Source: Planctomycetota bacterium
Lineage (GTDB): Bacteria > Planctomycetota > UBA8108 > JACQVS01
Length of the DNA: 64,000 nt
Direction of reading: 5' to 3'
Assembly: GCA_028280485.1 (NCBI GenBank)
Contig: JANQLS010000101.1
Location: 62,001 to 126,000, forward strand
The notes under the pieces are model-generated. The model did not search any database, was not told the origin of the DNA, and saw nothing but the letters and a program-made list of their open reading frames with translations. Made by a program: the position numbers and the translations under genes. How positions within the stretch are numbered: position 1 is the stretch's first letter; the number at the start of each line of letters is the position of its first letter. Below are positions 48,745 to 57,909 of the stretch, one piece after another.

Positions 48745-51700
48745 TTATTGTTTTGAACCACTTAGATTGAACTTGTACAGGGTTCCCTTGGAAGTACCCG
48801 AGTAAACTCCAGACTTAGAGGAGACAGGGGAAGTTTGAATCGCTCCCATGCCTTCAAATGTCCAAAATGGTTTTCCCGAATGAATATCGAAGCAGCGTAA
48901 GGATCCCGATTGAGAACCCACGATAAATTGATTGCGGAGAATCAAACCGTTGGAGATGAATTGATCTTCAACTTTACGCTCCCAGCGAGGGTTGCCAGAT
49001 TCGATATCTATGGCCTGAATCGACCCACCTTTTGAAGTAACTAATAAAAGTTCATCTCCGACGGTGACTTGATTGAGGTCCTTTTCTTTTAACGGACGTT
49101 TCCAAGTGAGTTTCTGAGTTTTTAAATTGATGCAATAGACCGTGCCGTTGGTATCAACGCAGTAAAATTGATTCCCAAACGGAGTACCGGGTTGAATCAT
49201 CGGAGCGTCTAAGGCTACGGTTGACTCTAACTCGCCCTTACTAATGCTCAGGAATAGGACCTTTCCTGGACGAGTCGTCACTACGATCTGTTGCTTGTAG
49301 ATGGCTGCATTACCTTTGACTAAGTTTTGAATTGGCTTTCTCCAAGCCACTTCTCCCTTTGAAGAAGAAAGGCTCGCCACCACTCGCAAAGAAGTGCAGG
49401 TGATATTTCCTGCCTCATCGGGCTTAGAAAGAAATACAGGGCCAGCATTTTTAGTTCCTAGTGGAAGAGCTTCCCAAATTTTCTTTCCAGTTTTCGGGTT
49501 GAGAGCAAAAACTTTAGAATCGTAAGTCGCCACCAGTAGTCGGTCTTTGTGAAGAACAAGTGGCCCACTCACATCCCAGCTCGCTGGAATCGGGAATCGC
49601 CATTCGGATTGACCCGTTGTGTGATTGATACAAAGAACTTCAGCTTTGCGAGTTCCGATGTATATGTAATCAGAAGTGACTAAAGGCTGACTTTCGATCG
49701 GACCGTTAGCTTGGAACTTCCAAATAGGAGTCGGAAGTAAATGGAGCTTTATCGCCCAATCAGTGGTGAAATTGAATCCTGTCTTACGGTTGCGCGGATC
49801 TCGGATAACCCTCGTTTTGAACCCGGTTTGTTCGAGTTTAAGCTCAAATTTTTCAAAGGGGTTGTAGTAGACGATACAAGGAGTTTTGCCTTTATTCTGG
49901 CCATTCAAGAGAACATTGACATTCGGCGGTAAAGTCTGCACCACTAATGGGATTTTGACGTTTTTCCCTGTCGGAGTATTTTGAAATTCTGTGATCAGTT
50001 TCAGATACAGTGGGTGAGCATCGTTATGCTTGCCGGCTTCAGTGAACTCCTGAGCTTTTTTCAACAAGGACTCAGAATGCTTAAATGTTTTCAAGATTTC
50101 AGATTTGATGCCCTGAAGAACTTTTTGATTCTCTTGGGTTAGAGAGTCGGGTTTGGCTTTTTTGATTTCTACTAAAACTTGTTCCAATTTACCTTTGTTG
50201 ATCAGTTTTTCTAACTTGACCAAGAGAGATCCTAAAAGAACATCTTCTTTTTCTTTGCGCTTTGAGTATTCGATTTTAAAGCGACTCTGTGAAGACTGAA
50301 CTTCTTCGATGCGCTGTTCGATTTTCGTATTAACCAAGGTTGCCGGGAAGACTTCCCGGAGTTCCTTTAAAGTCTGAATCGCTTTGTTATAAGCTTGTAA
50401 ATCGACTAAGCGCTCGATGTCTTCATCAGCCTTGGCGTAGACACTACTTCCCAACATGTTGAGCGTTCCCCAGTAAATACCACCGAGGATCAAGGCGGTT
50501 GCAAAACTGATGATGAGAGTCGGGGTGCAGGCCTGAATGAAAGTTTGTGACTGCTTTCTTTCAAGTTCTTGTAGCCGCTTTAACTTTGCGTTTTCCGTGG
50601 GATCTAAGGCGACGATGCGTTCGTAGACTTGACGCAACCGTCGTAAGTCACCTGAGGCTTCATGGATGTCGGCGGCTGCTCTTAAGCAGCTGAGCGTGCG
50701 GTCACGATCACTACTTAAGTTGTGAAAAGTTGCCATCTCCATTAAGAGTTCAACATCGTTGGGGAAGACGGCATTCACACGTTCAAGGATCAAGGCTCCC
50801 TGAAAGTAGGATCGAGATGCTTTGGCTGCTTCAACAATTCCGTAAGCAGCTTCTCGGGCACTCTCCATTTGCCCTTGAGACAAGTGAGACTCAAAAATCA
50901 TCTCTCGCGCGAAGAGAGAGTGAGAGTCCGTTTTAATAATCTTATCTAACACACTCTCCAAGCTCTCGTAGTCTCCAGCCTTGCGGAAAGTTTCGACCAG
51001 TGCTTGATAGTGATGGGGGAGTTTCTCGTGATTGGGATTCTTCGATTCCAGGAAATCGATCAAATCCAACCTCGATTGAGAATTATCAGGATCTTGAAGT
51101 AATAAAAATTCAAGAATATCGACAGCTTCTTGAATCTTATATTGTTTCTTAAGTCTCTGCGCTAAGTCATTGAGTTCGGCGAAATCTAATGGGCGAATCT
51201 CACCCGAGCGAACTAAAAGTGCGACCACCTGATAAGTTTCAAAAACGGATAAGACGGTTTCATCGGTAACTCGAAGAGCTGTTCGCTCTCCATTGATGAG
51301 GCCTTTGATTTCTTGAACGAGTGAGGGATCTATATCGCTATCGTTTTCCCCTTGAGATTTTAATTGCTCTGGGGGAACTTGAGTAAAGATCTCTCGCCCA
51401 GTGGGCATCACTTCTCGAATCCGCTTCCACTCGTCTTCTCGATACGAAACCTCCATCAAGACGGCATCGACTGGAAAGGTGATCTCCTTGAGGAGTTCAG
51501 GAGAAGAGATAATTTCTAAGTGAGAATAAGTTTTAACCGACTTAAATTCGTATTTAGCGTCCGCCCACGAAAAAGTTTCGAAAATATACTCTAAAATATG
51601 CTGAGCGATAGGACCACGAATCATCTCGTTGTCGATGATTCTTCTCGAAAGCAAGAAGTCACCTAAGCTTGTTTTGTCATCCTGTTTCGAGGAAAGAACA

Positions 51701-51927
51701 TTTTTATACTGCGACTCTGTTAAGAGCTTGAGTCTCCCTAAAACCTCTTTTAAGGGCTCTTCATCTCCCTGCTGGTTGAGCAGAAGGCGAACTCCTTCTT
51801 CGCTAAACAGTATCTTTCGTTTAACATCGTGCGACTGTACGACGAGTATGCCCCTCTGCCCATTCAGGTTGAGGGTTTGAAAGATACTCAGGAGTGAGAT
51901 TTGTCCGGCTTCGCCTTTTAAAGCCAC
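48745..51927 (-). CDS. PATAN (DUF4388)-TPR-PEGA-PQQ propeller membrane protein
   Basis: A 1,060-residue protein from GTG 51927 (GAGG 8 bases upstream; 2 bases after the stop of the phosphatase gene). Residues about 1-160 are a PATAN/DUF4388 domain (VALKGEAGQISLLSIFQTLNLNGQRGILVVQS), a module of signal-transduction proteins. TPR-like helices follow to about 450, then one membrane helix (about 462-490, LIISFATALILGGIYWGTL), a coiled coil, a PEGA domain (about 659-710, LVVQTLPPNVNVLLNGQNKGKTPC) and a PQQ-type beta-propeller (about 740-1055, repeated WRFPIPAS, WKRPLKEK, WERKVED). The propeller would lie outside the cytoplasm and the PATAN domain inside, so it looks like a sensor-scaffold. Confidence 0.8.
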   Translation of the reverse strand: MALKGEAGQISLLSIFQTLNLNGQRGILVVQSHDVKRKILFSEEGVRLLLNQQGDEEPLKEVLGRLKLLTESQYKNVLSSKQDDKTSLGDFLLSRRIIDNEMIRGPIAQHILEYIFETFSWADAKYEFKSVKTYSHLEIISSPELLKEITFPVDAVLMEVSYREDEWKRIREVMPTGREIFTQVPPEQLKSQGENDSDIDPSLVQEIKGLINGERTALRVTDETVLSVFETYQVVALLVRSGEIRPLDFAELNDLAQRLKKQYKIQEAVDILEFLLLQDPDNSQSRLDLIDFLESKNPNHEKLPHHYQALVETFRKAGDYESLESVLDKIIKTDSHSLFAREMIFESHLSQGQMESAREAAYGIVEAAKASRSYFQGALILERVNAVFPNDVELLMEMATFHNLSSDRDRTLSCLRAAADIHEASGDLRRLRQVYERIVALDPTENAKLKRLQELERKQSQTFIQACTPTLIISFATALILGGIYWGTLNMLGSSVYAKADEDIERLVDLQAYNKAIQTLKELREVFPATLVNTKIEQRIEEVQSSQSRFKIEYSKRKEKEDVLLGSLLVKLEKLINKGKLEQVLVEIKKAKPDSLTQENQKVLQGIKSEILKTFKHSESLLKKAQEFTEAGKHNDAHPLYLKLITEFQNTPTGKNVKIPLVVQTLPPNVNVLLNGQNKGKTPCIVYYNPFEKFELKLEQTGFKTRVIRDPRNRKTGFNFTTDWAIKLHLLPTPIWKFQANGPIESQPLVTSDYIYIGTRKAEVLCINHTTGQSEWRFPIPASWDVSGPLVLHKDRLLVATYDSKVFALNPKTGKKIWEALPLGTKNAGPVFLSKPDEAGNITCTSLRVVASLSSSKGEVAWRKPIQNLVKGNAAIYKQQIVVTTRPGKVLFLSISKGELESTVALDAPMIQPGTPFGNQFYCVDTNGTVYCINLKTQKLTWKRPLKEKDLNQVTVGDELLLVTSKGGSIQAIDIESGNPRWERKVEDQFISNGLILRNQFIVGSQSGSLRCFDIHSGKPFWTFEGMGAIQTSPVSSKSGVYSGTSKGTLYKFNLSGSKQ

Positions 51928-51929
51928 AG

Positions 51930-53204
51930 TTATGTCCTCACAATTACTAGGGCGGTTTGGTCGTCTTCTGAAGGAGTATCTCCACAAAACTTAGAAACCG
52001 CACTTTGCAGCCCATCGAGAATCTCTTCAGCGGATGCACCCGCTGGAGTTTTCTCTAATACATAGTTGAGACGATCCCTTGAAAAGAGATCACGACGCTC
52101 ATTCCATGCCTCGACTATCCCATCGGTGTAAAGAAAGAGTGAATTGCCTTCATTGAGGAGGAGGCAACAATCTTCGATGACGTTTGAGAAGATTTTCTCC
52201 GGTGCCATTCCGAGGGCAATCCCCTCTGAATGAATCGACAGTGGAGCTGTATTCGCTCCTAACTTGACGAGTAAAGGAGGTTCGTGTCCGGCGCGAGCAA
52301 AGGCAAACTCACCTGTCTTGAGATTGAGTTTGGCGTAGAGGGCCGTAACGAACAGCTTTCTTCCTAAATCTTCAAATAAGTCAGAGTTGACTTGAGTTAA
52401 AACTTCTGCCGGTGTTCGGTCGTAGAGTTCACGTCCACGTAAACGGAGAACCTTTTTAGTCATCCCCATAATGATGGCAGAGTCAATTCCATGCCCAGAA
52501 ACATCTCCGATCGTGATTCCTAACTCCCCATTTTCTAACGGAAAGAAATCAAAGAAATCACCGCCAATTTTGTCACAGGCTTCCGATGCGAACGAAAAAG
52601 TGTAGCCCTCACAAATGGGGGACTTTTTGGGTAAAAAGCGACGTACACATTCTGAAGCAGAGTCTAAGCCTCGTTCTAAATCTTCAGTTCGCTTTAAACT
52701 TTGAGTCAAGTGAGCGATCTTCTGTTTTGTCGGGCGTTTCGTTGTTGCGGCTCGGCGTTTCTTTTGTGGTGCCGCTTTTTTCTTCGTTTGAGTGGGTGCT
52801 TGGGGACGCGAATCTGAATCTTTAGTGATTTGAAAGTGTTCGAGTTGGCCCGCAAGCTTTAAGAGATCGATTAACTTTTCTGGGGGATTACAAAGGAACA
52901 GTAACTTCTTCCTTTGTTGGATTCTTCGTTGAATTCCTTTTAATACAGAAACAATCGAAGGTTGTAATCCAGTGAGTTTAGAAAAATCGATGCCTATATC
53001 GCCCTTGGCATGAAGTGCGAATTTTTCTAACTCTTTTCTCAATCGATTTGAATTTATTCCTTCAAAGCTGAGAACGGTGATTCCCTCGTAGCTGATTTTT
53101 TTTACTACGAAGGAGTCACAATGAAACACCGAAGTGAGAACATCTTGGTTCTCACCCTTGGTGGGATTCTCGTTTTTAGAAAGACTTGAGTTAACAGTAC
53201 TCAC
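51930..53204 (-). CDS. STAS domain-SpoIIE-type PP2C phosphatase
   Basis: A 424-residue protein. The N-terminal STAS-like part (about 30-125, GITVLSFEGINSNRLRKELEKF, IGIDFSKLTGLQPSIVSVLKG) resembles anti-sigma-factor antagonists; the usual phospho-serine region DSSG reads QPSI, so only one serine is kept. A basic Lys/Arg linker follows, then the PP2C/SpoIIE domain (about 195-424) with metal-binding aspartates in KIGGDFFDFF, TIGDVSGHGIDS and DDQTALVIV. Its role would be dephosphorylating a partner-switch protein. GTG start. It leads the minus-strand cluster and faces a second PP2C gene across a 347-base spacer. Confidence 0.85.
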   Translation of the reverse strand: MSTVNSSLSKNENPTKGENQDVLTSVFHCDSFVVKKISYEGITVLSFEGINSNRLRKELEKFALHAKGDIGIDFSKLTGLQPSIVSVLKGIQRRIQQRKKLLFLCNPPEKLIDLLKLAGQLEHFQITKDSDSRPQAPTQTKKKAAPQKKRRAATTKRPTKQKIAHLTQSLKRTEDLERGLDSASECVRRFLPKKSPICEGYTFSFASEACDKIGGDFFDFFPLENGELGITIGDVSGHGIDSAIIMGMTKKVLRLRGRELYDRTPAEVLTQVNSDLFEDLGRKLFVTALYAKLNLKTGEFAFARAGHEPPLLVKLGANTAPLSIHSEGIALGMAPEKIFSNVIEDCCLLLNEGNSLFLYTDGIVEAWNERRDLFSRDRLNYVLEKTPAGASAEEILDGLQSAVSKFCGDTPSEDDQTALVIVRT

Positions 53205-53551
53205 AGTTCATCTCTTACTTTTTGCTCGATGGAGACATCGAGTCACATTGAAGGAAAAAGAGTTCTTTGCTATCTGGAGTATAGATAACACTTTGAATTC
53301 CTTCAAATTCCGGAAACTCAATGAACGTGAACTGCGGCTTGGATTATCAGTACGAAGTTTTTAATTCAGCGCTTTGCGTGCTTGCATTTGAGATGGAACA
53401 CTTAAAAGCCTACTAACATCGGTTAAGAAATTTTTAGTGAGTTCCGTTAATAGCAACTCATTGGAATTGAGAAAATAAATATTTTTAGCTTCTGTCTTTT
53501 AGAGAAAGTTAAAAATCTAAAACTAAAGATCCGGTAACACCTAGAAGAACT
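53205..53551. other. divergent spacer between two PP2C phosphatase genes
   Basis: AT-rich, carries no credible gene. It must contain promoters for both directions; I could not identify a good match to sigma-70, sigma-54 or sigma-28 sites. Confidence 0.4.
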
Positions 53552-55279
53552 ATGACTCCTTCGATTTCTTTAGAATCCATCTCGAAAATTCATCATCTCG
53601 ATTTATTCAACGTGACCACTTGGGAAGAATACTGGGCATCTGTTTCTAAACAATTGACTTTGGTTTATGGAGAGGTTGAATTTACTCTCTCAAAGGTCAA
53701 TAAAAACAGTGGCGCTCACTCCCTGTTGTATAGCACGTGCCCCCAGCTGTCAGAGTTACACGGTAATTACGACGAAGGAGAGCCAGAATCCCATTTTGCT
53801 GATTTCGATGTACTGCAGAAAGATGGTTCGTTTCACTTACAGTTTAATGATCATAATGTAACGGCAAACAAGGTTCACTCTCTGACCGTTCAAAGTAAGG
53901 GGAAGCTGACGAGTTTGTTTCTTCATTCTCAATCTCAGGCACCTCAAGTCGAAGATGAGGCTTTAATTCTTCAAGCCCTTTGTCAGTCCTACATGTGGTT
54001 CTCTGAGTGGAAGACCGTTTATAGCAAGCTCTTAACCAGTGAAGCTAAGCTCGATGCCATCAATAGAATCGGAGAAACGATCGGGTCTTTGGATGTTGAT
54101 GTCTTATTAGCCCGATTGATGGAAATTTCCCTTTTTATCTGTTCTTCCCAAGTCGGCTTGATCGCCATGGTGGAAGAGGGGAATTTAGAGTCGAAGGTCG
54201 AATGGGGGGTTTCACTTCAGATGGTTCAATCCTTGAAGTATGCGAATGGCAACTCCATTTTGAGTGAGGTCATCAATGCTCAAGAAGCTGTACATATCCA
54301 AGACTTCGATGCTGATGAACGATATATGCGAGATGAAACGGGCTTAGTTAAATCCTTTATGTGTGTTCCTCTCATAGCGAAGGGGAGAGCTATCGGGGCG
54401 ATTAATTTAATCGCAGCCGAGGGAATGGGCGATCCTTTCACCGAAGCTGAAATGGAAACCCTGAGAACGGTGGCCAGTCTGGCGGCTACTGCCATTGAAA
54501 ACGCTCGTTTACACCATGCTGCCCTTGAGAAAGAGCGCATGACCGCTCAGCTAAAAGTGGCGCAAACCATTCAAGAAGGCTTATATCCCACCGAAGCCCC
54601 TACTGTTCCGGGTTTTGAAGTCGCCTGGGCTCACTGTAGTTGCGATGAGACCGGTGGAGATTACTTCGACTTTATTTATCGTGAAGAGCAAGAGTTCGAT
54701 TTAGTCATCGGGGACGTTTCAGGTCATGGAATCGGTTCTGCTTTATTGATGGCTACAGGGCGAGCCTCTTTGAGATCCATCATGGAAAGTTCATCGAGAA
54801 GTGACTTGAGTGTCGTCATCGGCATCCTTAATGATCTCTTGGAAAACGACATGGATGAAAGTCACTTCATGACCTTTTTCTTATCTCGAATGGATCTCAA
54901 GGCTCGAACTCTCGAATTCGTGAATGCGGGGCACGACCAACCCTTGATCTATAGAAAAGCAACGGGTGAGGTTGAGGAATTGGATTCTACCGGTATGCCC
55001 TTAGGCTTATTTCCCGATCAGGAGTATGATGTCCAAACTGTGGATGGTCTTCACCCCGGAGACATCATCATGCTCACAACGGACGGAGTTTGGGAAGCTC
55101 CCAATGATAAAAAAGAACGATTCGGAAAAGAGAGACTCATCGAAGCCCTCAAAGAAACAGCCGAATCCACTCCCGAAGAGATTGCGAAAGAGATCAAGAA
55201 TCGAGTTGTCCAATTTGTAGGCAACGATTCCTTTGATGATGACTTTACGATGGTCGTCGTGAAGAAGGTGGGGAGTTAG
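53552..55279 (+). CDS. GAF domain-SpoIIE-type PP2C phosphatase
   Basis: A 575-residue protein. Residues about 166-335 are a GAF domain (LDAINRIGETIGSLDVDVLLARLMEI, VKSFMCVPLIAKGRAIGAINLI), preceded by a region that could be a diverged GAF domain. A short coiled coil leads to the PP2C/SpoIIE domain (about 350-575) with TGGDYFDF, VIGDVSGHGIGSALLMATGRA, NAGHDQPLIY and DDDFTMVVVK. This is the RsbU/RsbP-like layout in which a small-molecule or redox signal sensed by GAF controls dephosphorylation. It is divergent from the STAS-PP2C gene and could share targets with it. Confidence 0.9.
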   Translation: MTPSISLESISKIHHLDLFNVTTWEEYWASVSKQLTLVYGEVEFTLSKVNKNSGAHSLLYSTCPQLSELHGNYDEGEPESHFADFDVLQKDGSFHLQFNDHNVTANKVHSLTVQSKGKLTSLFLHSQSQAPQVEDEALILQALCQSYMWFSEWKTVYSKLLTSEAKLDAINRIGETIGSLDVDVLLARLMEISLFICSSQVGLIAMVEEGNLESKVEWGVSLQMVQSLKYANGNSILSEVINAQEAVHIQDFDADERYMRDETGLVKSFMCVPLIAKGRAIGAINLIAAEGMGDPFTEAEMETLRTVASLAATAIENARLHHAALEKERMTAQLKVAQTIQEGLYPTEAPTVPGFEVAWAHCSCDETGGDYFDFIYREEQEFDLVIGDVSGHGIGSALLMATGRASLRSIMESSSRSDLSVVIGILNDLLENDMDESHFMTFFLSRMDLKARTLEFVNAGHDQPLIYRKATGEVEELDSTGMPLGLFPDQEYDVQTVDGLHPGDIIMLTTDGVWEAPNDKKERFGKERLIEALKETAESTPEEIAKEIKNRVVQFVGNDSFDDDFTMVVVKKVGS

Positions 55280-55282
55280 TAG

Positions 55283-55357
55283 AACATTCAACACTCAACG
55301 TTCAACACCAAACCCTAAAAGGACTTATTCGATGTTGGGCGTTGAAAGTTGAATGTT
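55283..55357 (+). repeat. imperfect 25-bp inverted repeat of TTCAAC units
   Basis: AACATTCAACACTCAACG... (55283-55307) and its near-complement at 55333-55357 pair with four mismatches across a 25-base loop, directly after the GAF-PP2C stop. The arm consists of tandem TTCAAC-like units. It may stabilise or end the transcript. Confidence 0.6.
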
Positions 55358-55907
55358 GAACGTCTCTTGATTTATACAAACAACTTAGATTCATTTGGCG
55401 GTTAGATCATAATTTCCGATCAACGGCATTCAAATGTTGTCCTCTATACCTTTAGTACTCCTGTCCGGAGCCCGCTCAAATACTGGGTCCCAAATTCAAA
55501 CACTCCGTTCGTCCGTCCGAAGTTAGTACAAACTTTCATTCATTTGAGCCTTCGAGAACGGCTGGATCTCTTCTTCTTCTTATCGAGCGCACTTTATTTT
55601 TTGTCAGAACTTCCGATCCAATTTTTTCTATTCTGCTTCCTTATTCAAGAGGTCTGATAATCCTAGCTTCTGAACCTATTATGTTTTATGACTCCTAAGG
55701 GAGTGCCCTCACCCTAACCCCTCCTTCTCATTCTCATAACATTTGCTTTCTTGAGAGGTCATTTTTCTTCCCTTAGAATGGGCTTTGGCCCAGGCCTTGC
55801 TTTGTGAGGAGTAACTATTCAAGTTTTGGCCTGATTCAATCAGCTGGATCCAAGCCTGAACTGAACTCTTCCAAGTACGAGTATTTATTCGCCCATTAGG
55901 AGCACTC
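55358..55907. other. spacer before signal peptidase gene
   Basis: No credible ORF. Runs of C/T around 55700-55740 and no recognisable promoter. The lepB ribosome-binding site AGGAG lies at its end. Confidence 0.4.
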
Positions 55908-56768
55908 ATGAAAATCGATCCTGAGAAACGACCTATTAGTAAAGCCAATGCTGGTTCGTTTCCATCAACTCCTCCCTCTCATTCAGGCGACCCTATGAGG
56001 ATGCCGGAACTAAGGGAAAATGCTCAGGGTGAATATCCCGCGAATCTCAATCATTCTGAAAGAGAGATTCTCCGATCTCTTTCTCGTCGCTTTTCAGGTG
56101 AAGAGACGACAGAAATCGCCAGTCCCGAAGCACCGATCTGCCAGGGCTTCTTCCTTCCCACTGCACCAGATCCTGAAGTTGAACTTCAGATGTATCCCGC
56201 CGAGTTTCAGTGGACGACACCTCTGGTGAGAGAAACTCAGAAAGTCTCTGAAAAGAAAAAAGTAAAACGCGATTCTTTCTTAGAGATTTCAGTGGTCGTG
56301 CTTCTCGCTCTCTTCCTCGCCTTACTGCTCAAGACTTACGTTGCTGAAGCCTATATGATTCGTGGGCATAGTATGAATCCCACTTTTGAAGATCAGCAAC
56401 GCGTGATGGTTTTAAAGTCATTCTACGACGTCGAGCGTGGAGATATCGTAATCTTCAACTCCAAGACGGATCCTCACAAAGATCTCATCAAGCGAGTCAT
56501 CGGCTTGCCGGGTGATACTGTAGAAGTACGCGACGGAAATGTGATTCGCAACGGGAGCCCTCTTCCTGAAGATTACATTACAGAATATAAGTACAATTGG
56601 GGAGAGAACCATCCTCCGATCAAAGTGCCCCAAAATGAAATCTACGTCTTGGGTGACAATCGCCCCCAAAGCCAAGACAGTCGAAAATTTTCTACCGTCC
56701 CCCTGGTGAAACTGAAAGGGAAGGTGGTACTCAGGTGGTGGCCCGCCAGTACCATCCAGACATTCTAA
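55908..56768 (+). CDS. lepB: signal peptidase I with long cytoplasmic N-terminus
   Basis: Signal peptidase I cuts signal peptides off exported proteins at the outer face of the inner membrane. The 286-residue product has one membrane helix (about 127-148), catalytic Ser155 in GHSMNPTF and Lys195 in LIKRVIGLPGD, and the box E motif GDNRPQSQDSR. About 120 residues of disordered, Pro/Glu/Ser-rich sequence precede the helix, far more than the usual 1-20 for a single-helix enzyme. AGGAG five bases before the ATG supports this start. Confidence 0.95.
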   Translation: MKIDPEKRPISKANAGSFPSTPPSHSGDPMRMPELRENAQGEYPANLNHSEREILRSLSRRFSGEETTEIASPEAPICQGFFLPTAPDPEVELQMYPAEFQWTTPLVRETQKVSEKKKVKRDSFLEISVVVLLALFLALLLKTYVAEAYMIRGHSMNPTFEDQQRVMVLKSFYDVERGDIVIFNSKTDPHKDLIKRVIGLPGDTVEVRDGNVIRNGSPLPEDYITEYKYNWGENHPPIKVPQNEIYVLGDNRPQSQDSRKFSTVPLVKLKGKVVLRWWPASTIQTF

Positions 56769-56783
56769 AATTTCGGCATTAGT

Positions 56784-56957
56784 TTATGTTGAAACAAGCA
56801 CCTTCTGAGCTTGCCTCAACCGTTCGATCAAATCTTCACTTTGTCTTTGGCATAGCCCTTACGGGCTGCGGCTTCCACTCCGCTAAACGTAGACTCTACG
56901 AGTCGCCGCAGTAATAATGGAATGAAGACCAATTGGTCTTCATTCGCGACCGAGCTG
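56784..56957 (+). repeat. dispersed hairpin repeat, family A, copy 3 (long form)
   Basis: TTATGTTGAAACAAGC/GCTTGCCTCAAC stem, decayed second stem (GATCAAATC...), then an added third stem (AGCCCTTACGGGCT, 56853-56866), CACTCCGCTAA, a 26-base palindrome and CGCGACCGAG. The left and right ends agree with copy 4. It begins 15 bases after the lepB stop. Confidence 0.7.
56920..56945. repeat. 26-bp perfect palindrome
   Basis: GAATGAAGACCAA followed by its exact complement TTGGTCTTCATTC. It can form a 13-bp stem without a loop. It lies within the third part of the family A repeat. A protein-binding dyad or cruciform are possible. Confidence 0.7.
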
Positions 56958-57183
56958 ATACCAGCCCGGCTGAGTTTCCGTTTAATCAACGAGAACTCAT
57001 TCACCGACCTGAAATACACCCACTCGATCCTCTAATTCTCCATTGATCCCGGGGAATCAGAGTGTTGAAGTGGGTGTTCTTTTGGGTTTTAGGAGTGTAA
57101 GTTCGCTGTAAATTAAGTAATAAAGGCTGCTTGTGACAATTTGGCGGTTTGCTTCGTTTTTGAGCAGCCTTTGAGGCACCCTG

Positions 57184-57211
57184 TTGACCCTCGATTTGCT
57201 AGCGGTATACT
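57184..57211 (+). promoter_or_regulatory. near-consensus sigma-70 promoter
   Basis: TTGACC, 16 bases, TATACT. Start near 57218, almost 690 bases before the first PilB-like gene, with no ORF between that looks real. Confidence 0.6.
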
Positions 57212-57909
57212 TGGTGTTTAGTACATACCAGCGCCTAACTTATCTTCCGGCTCTCCCTCATCTATCAACAGTAAAGTTCAAGGGCTTCGTTCAGCCTTTG
57301 AATTCAGTACTGTCGATCTCCGATTTATCTTCAATTTATTTGAAGGTTGGGAGTTGCTGTTCCCGTGGGTTTTGGGAATTCGGATATGGTACTGCGGTGA
57401 AGAAGCCACTGTGGTCCAACGAATGAATGCGAGATACAAAAGCTGATAAGAGGTAAGTTCAGCCGGTAGAACTGTAGATTCTCTAAAGTGTTTTGCACCC
57501 TATAAGAGGATCCACAAAAACGAATTTCCGTAAGAAATTTGAAGCGTTAAGTCGAGTGTTGCAGATTTGGAAGCGCATTCACGCCTTCAATAGAAAAAAT
57601 TTATTGATAGCGTCAGTAGATCCTTCCACTCCTGTAAACTTGGAGCAAATTCCTGACACCGTTATCTCTTAAATTCCTCTGAATTTGTCGTGCGAGCTAA
57701 ATTCATTTTCAAATTGGCTTAGCTTCGAATGGAGGGAAGAGATTCCTACCGCGGGCAGTAACTCCACAGACCTTGCGCTTACTCTCAATCTGTGTCTGAA
57801 ATTATTCCTTAAACCTTGATACATGAAGTTTTAAGGGAGGTTCGCAGATTGAAATCACATTTTGTCAATCACTCAACCTGTATTGGATAGGGCCCAGATA
57901 GGAGGCACC
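57212..57909 (+). other. long leader or small RNA region before pilB-like genes
   Basis: About 700 bases with no credible gene. A 13-codon frame from TTG 57849 (GGGAGG 8 bases upstream) ends at TAG 57888-57890, 10 bases before the GGAGG of the first ATPase gene. The region otherwise shows no strong hairpin or terminator. Confidence 0.4.

Noticed and set aside
56849-56866. TTTGGCATAGCCCTTAC, similar to the flgB promoter
   Set aside because: The -12 GC is AC, and the sequence belongs to a hairpin of the repeat element.
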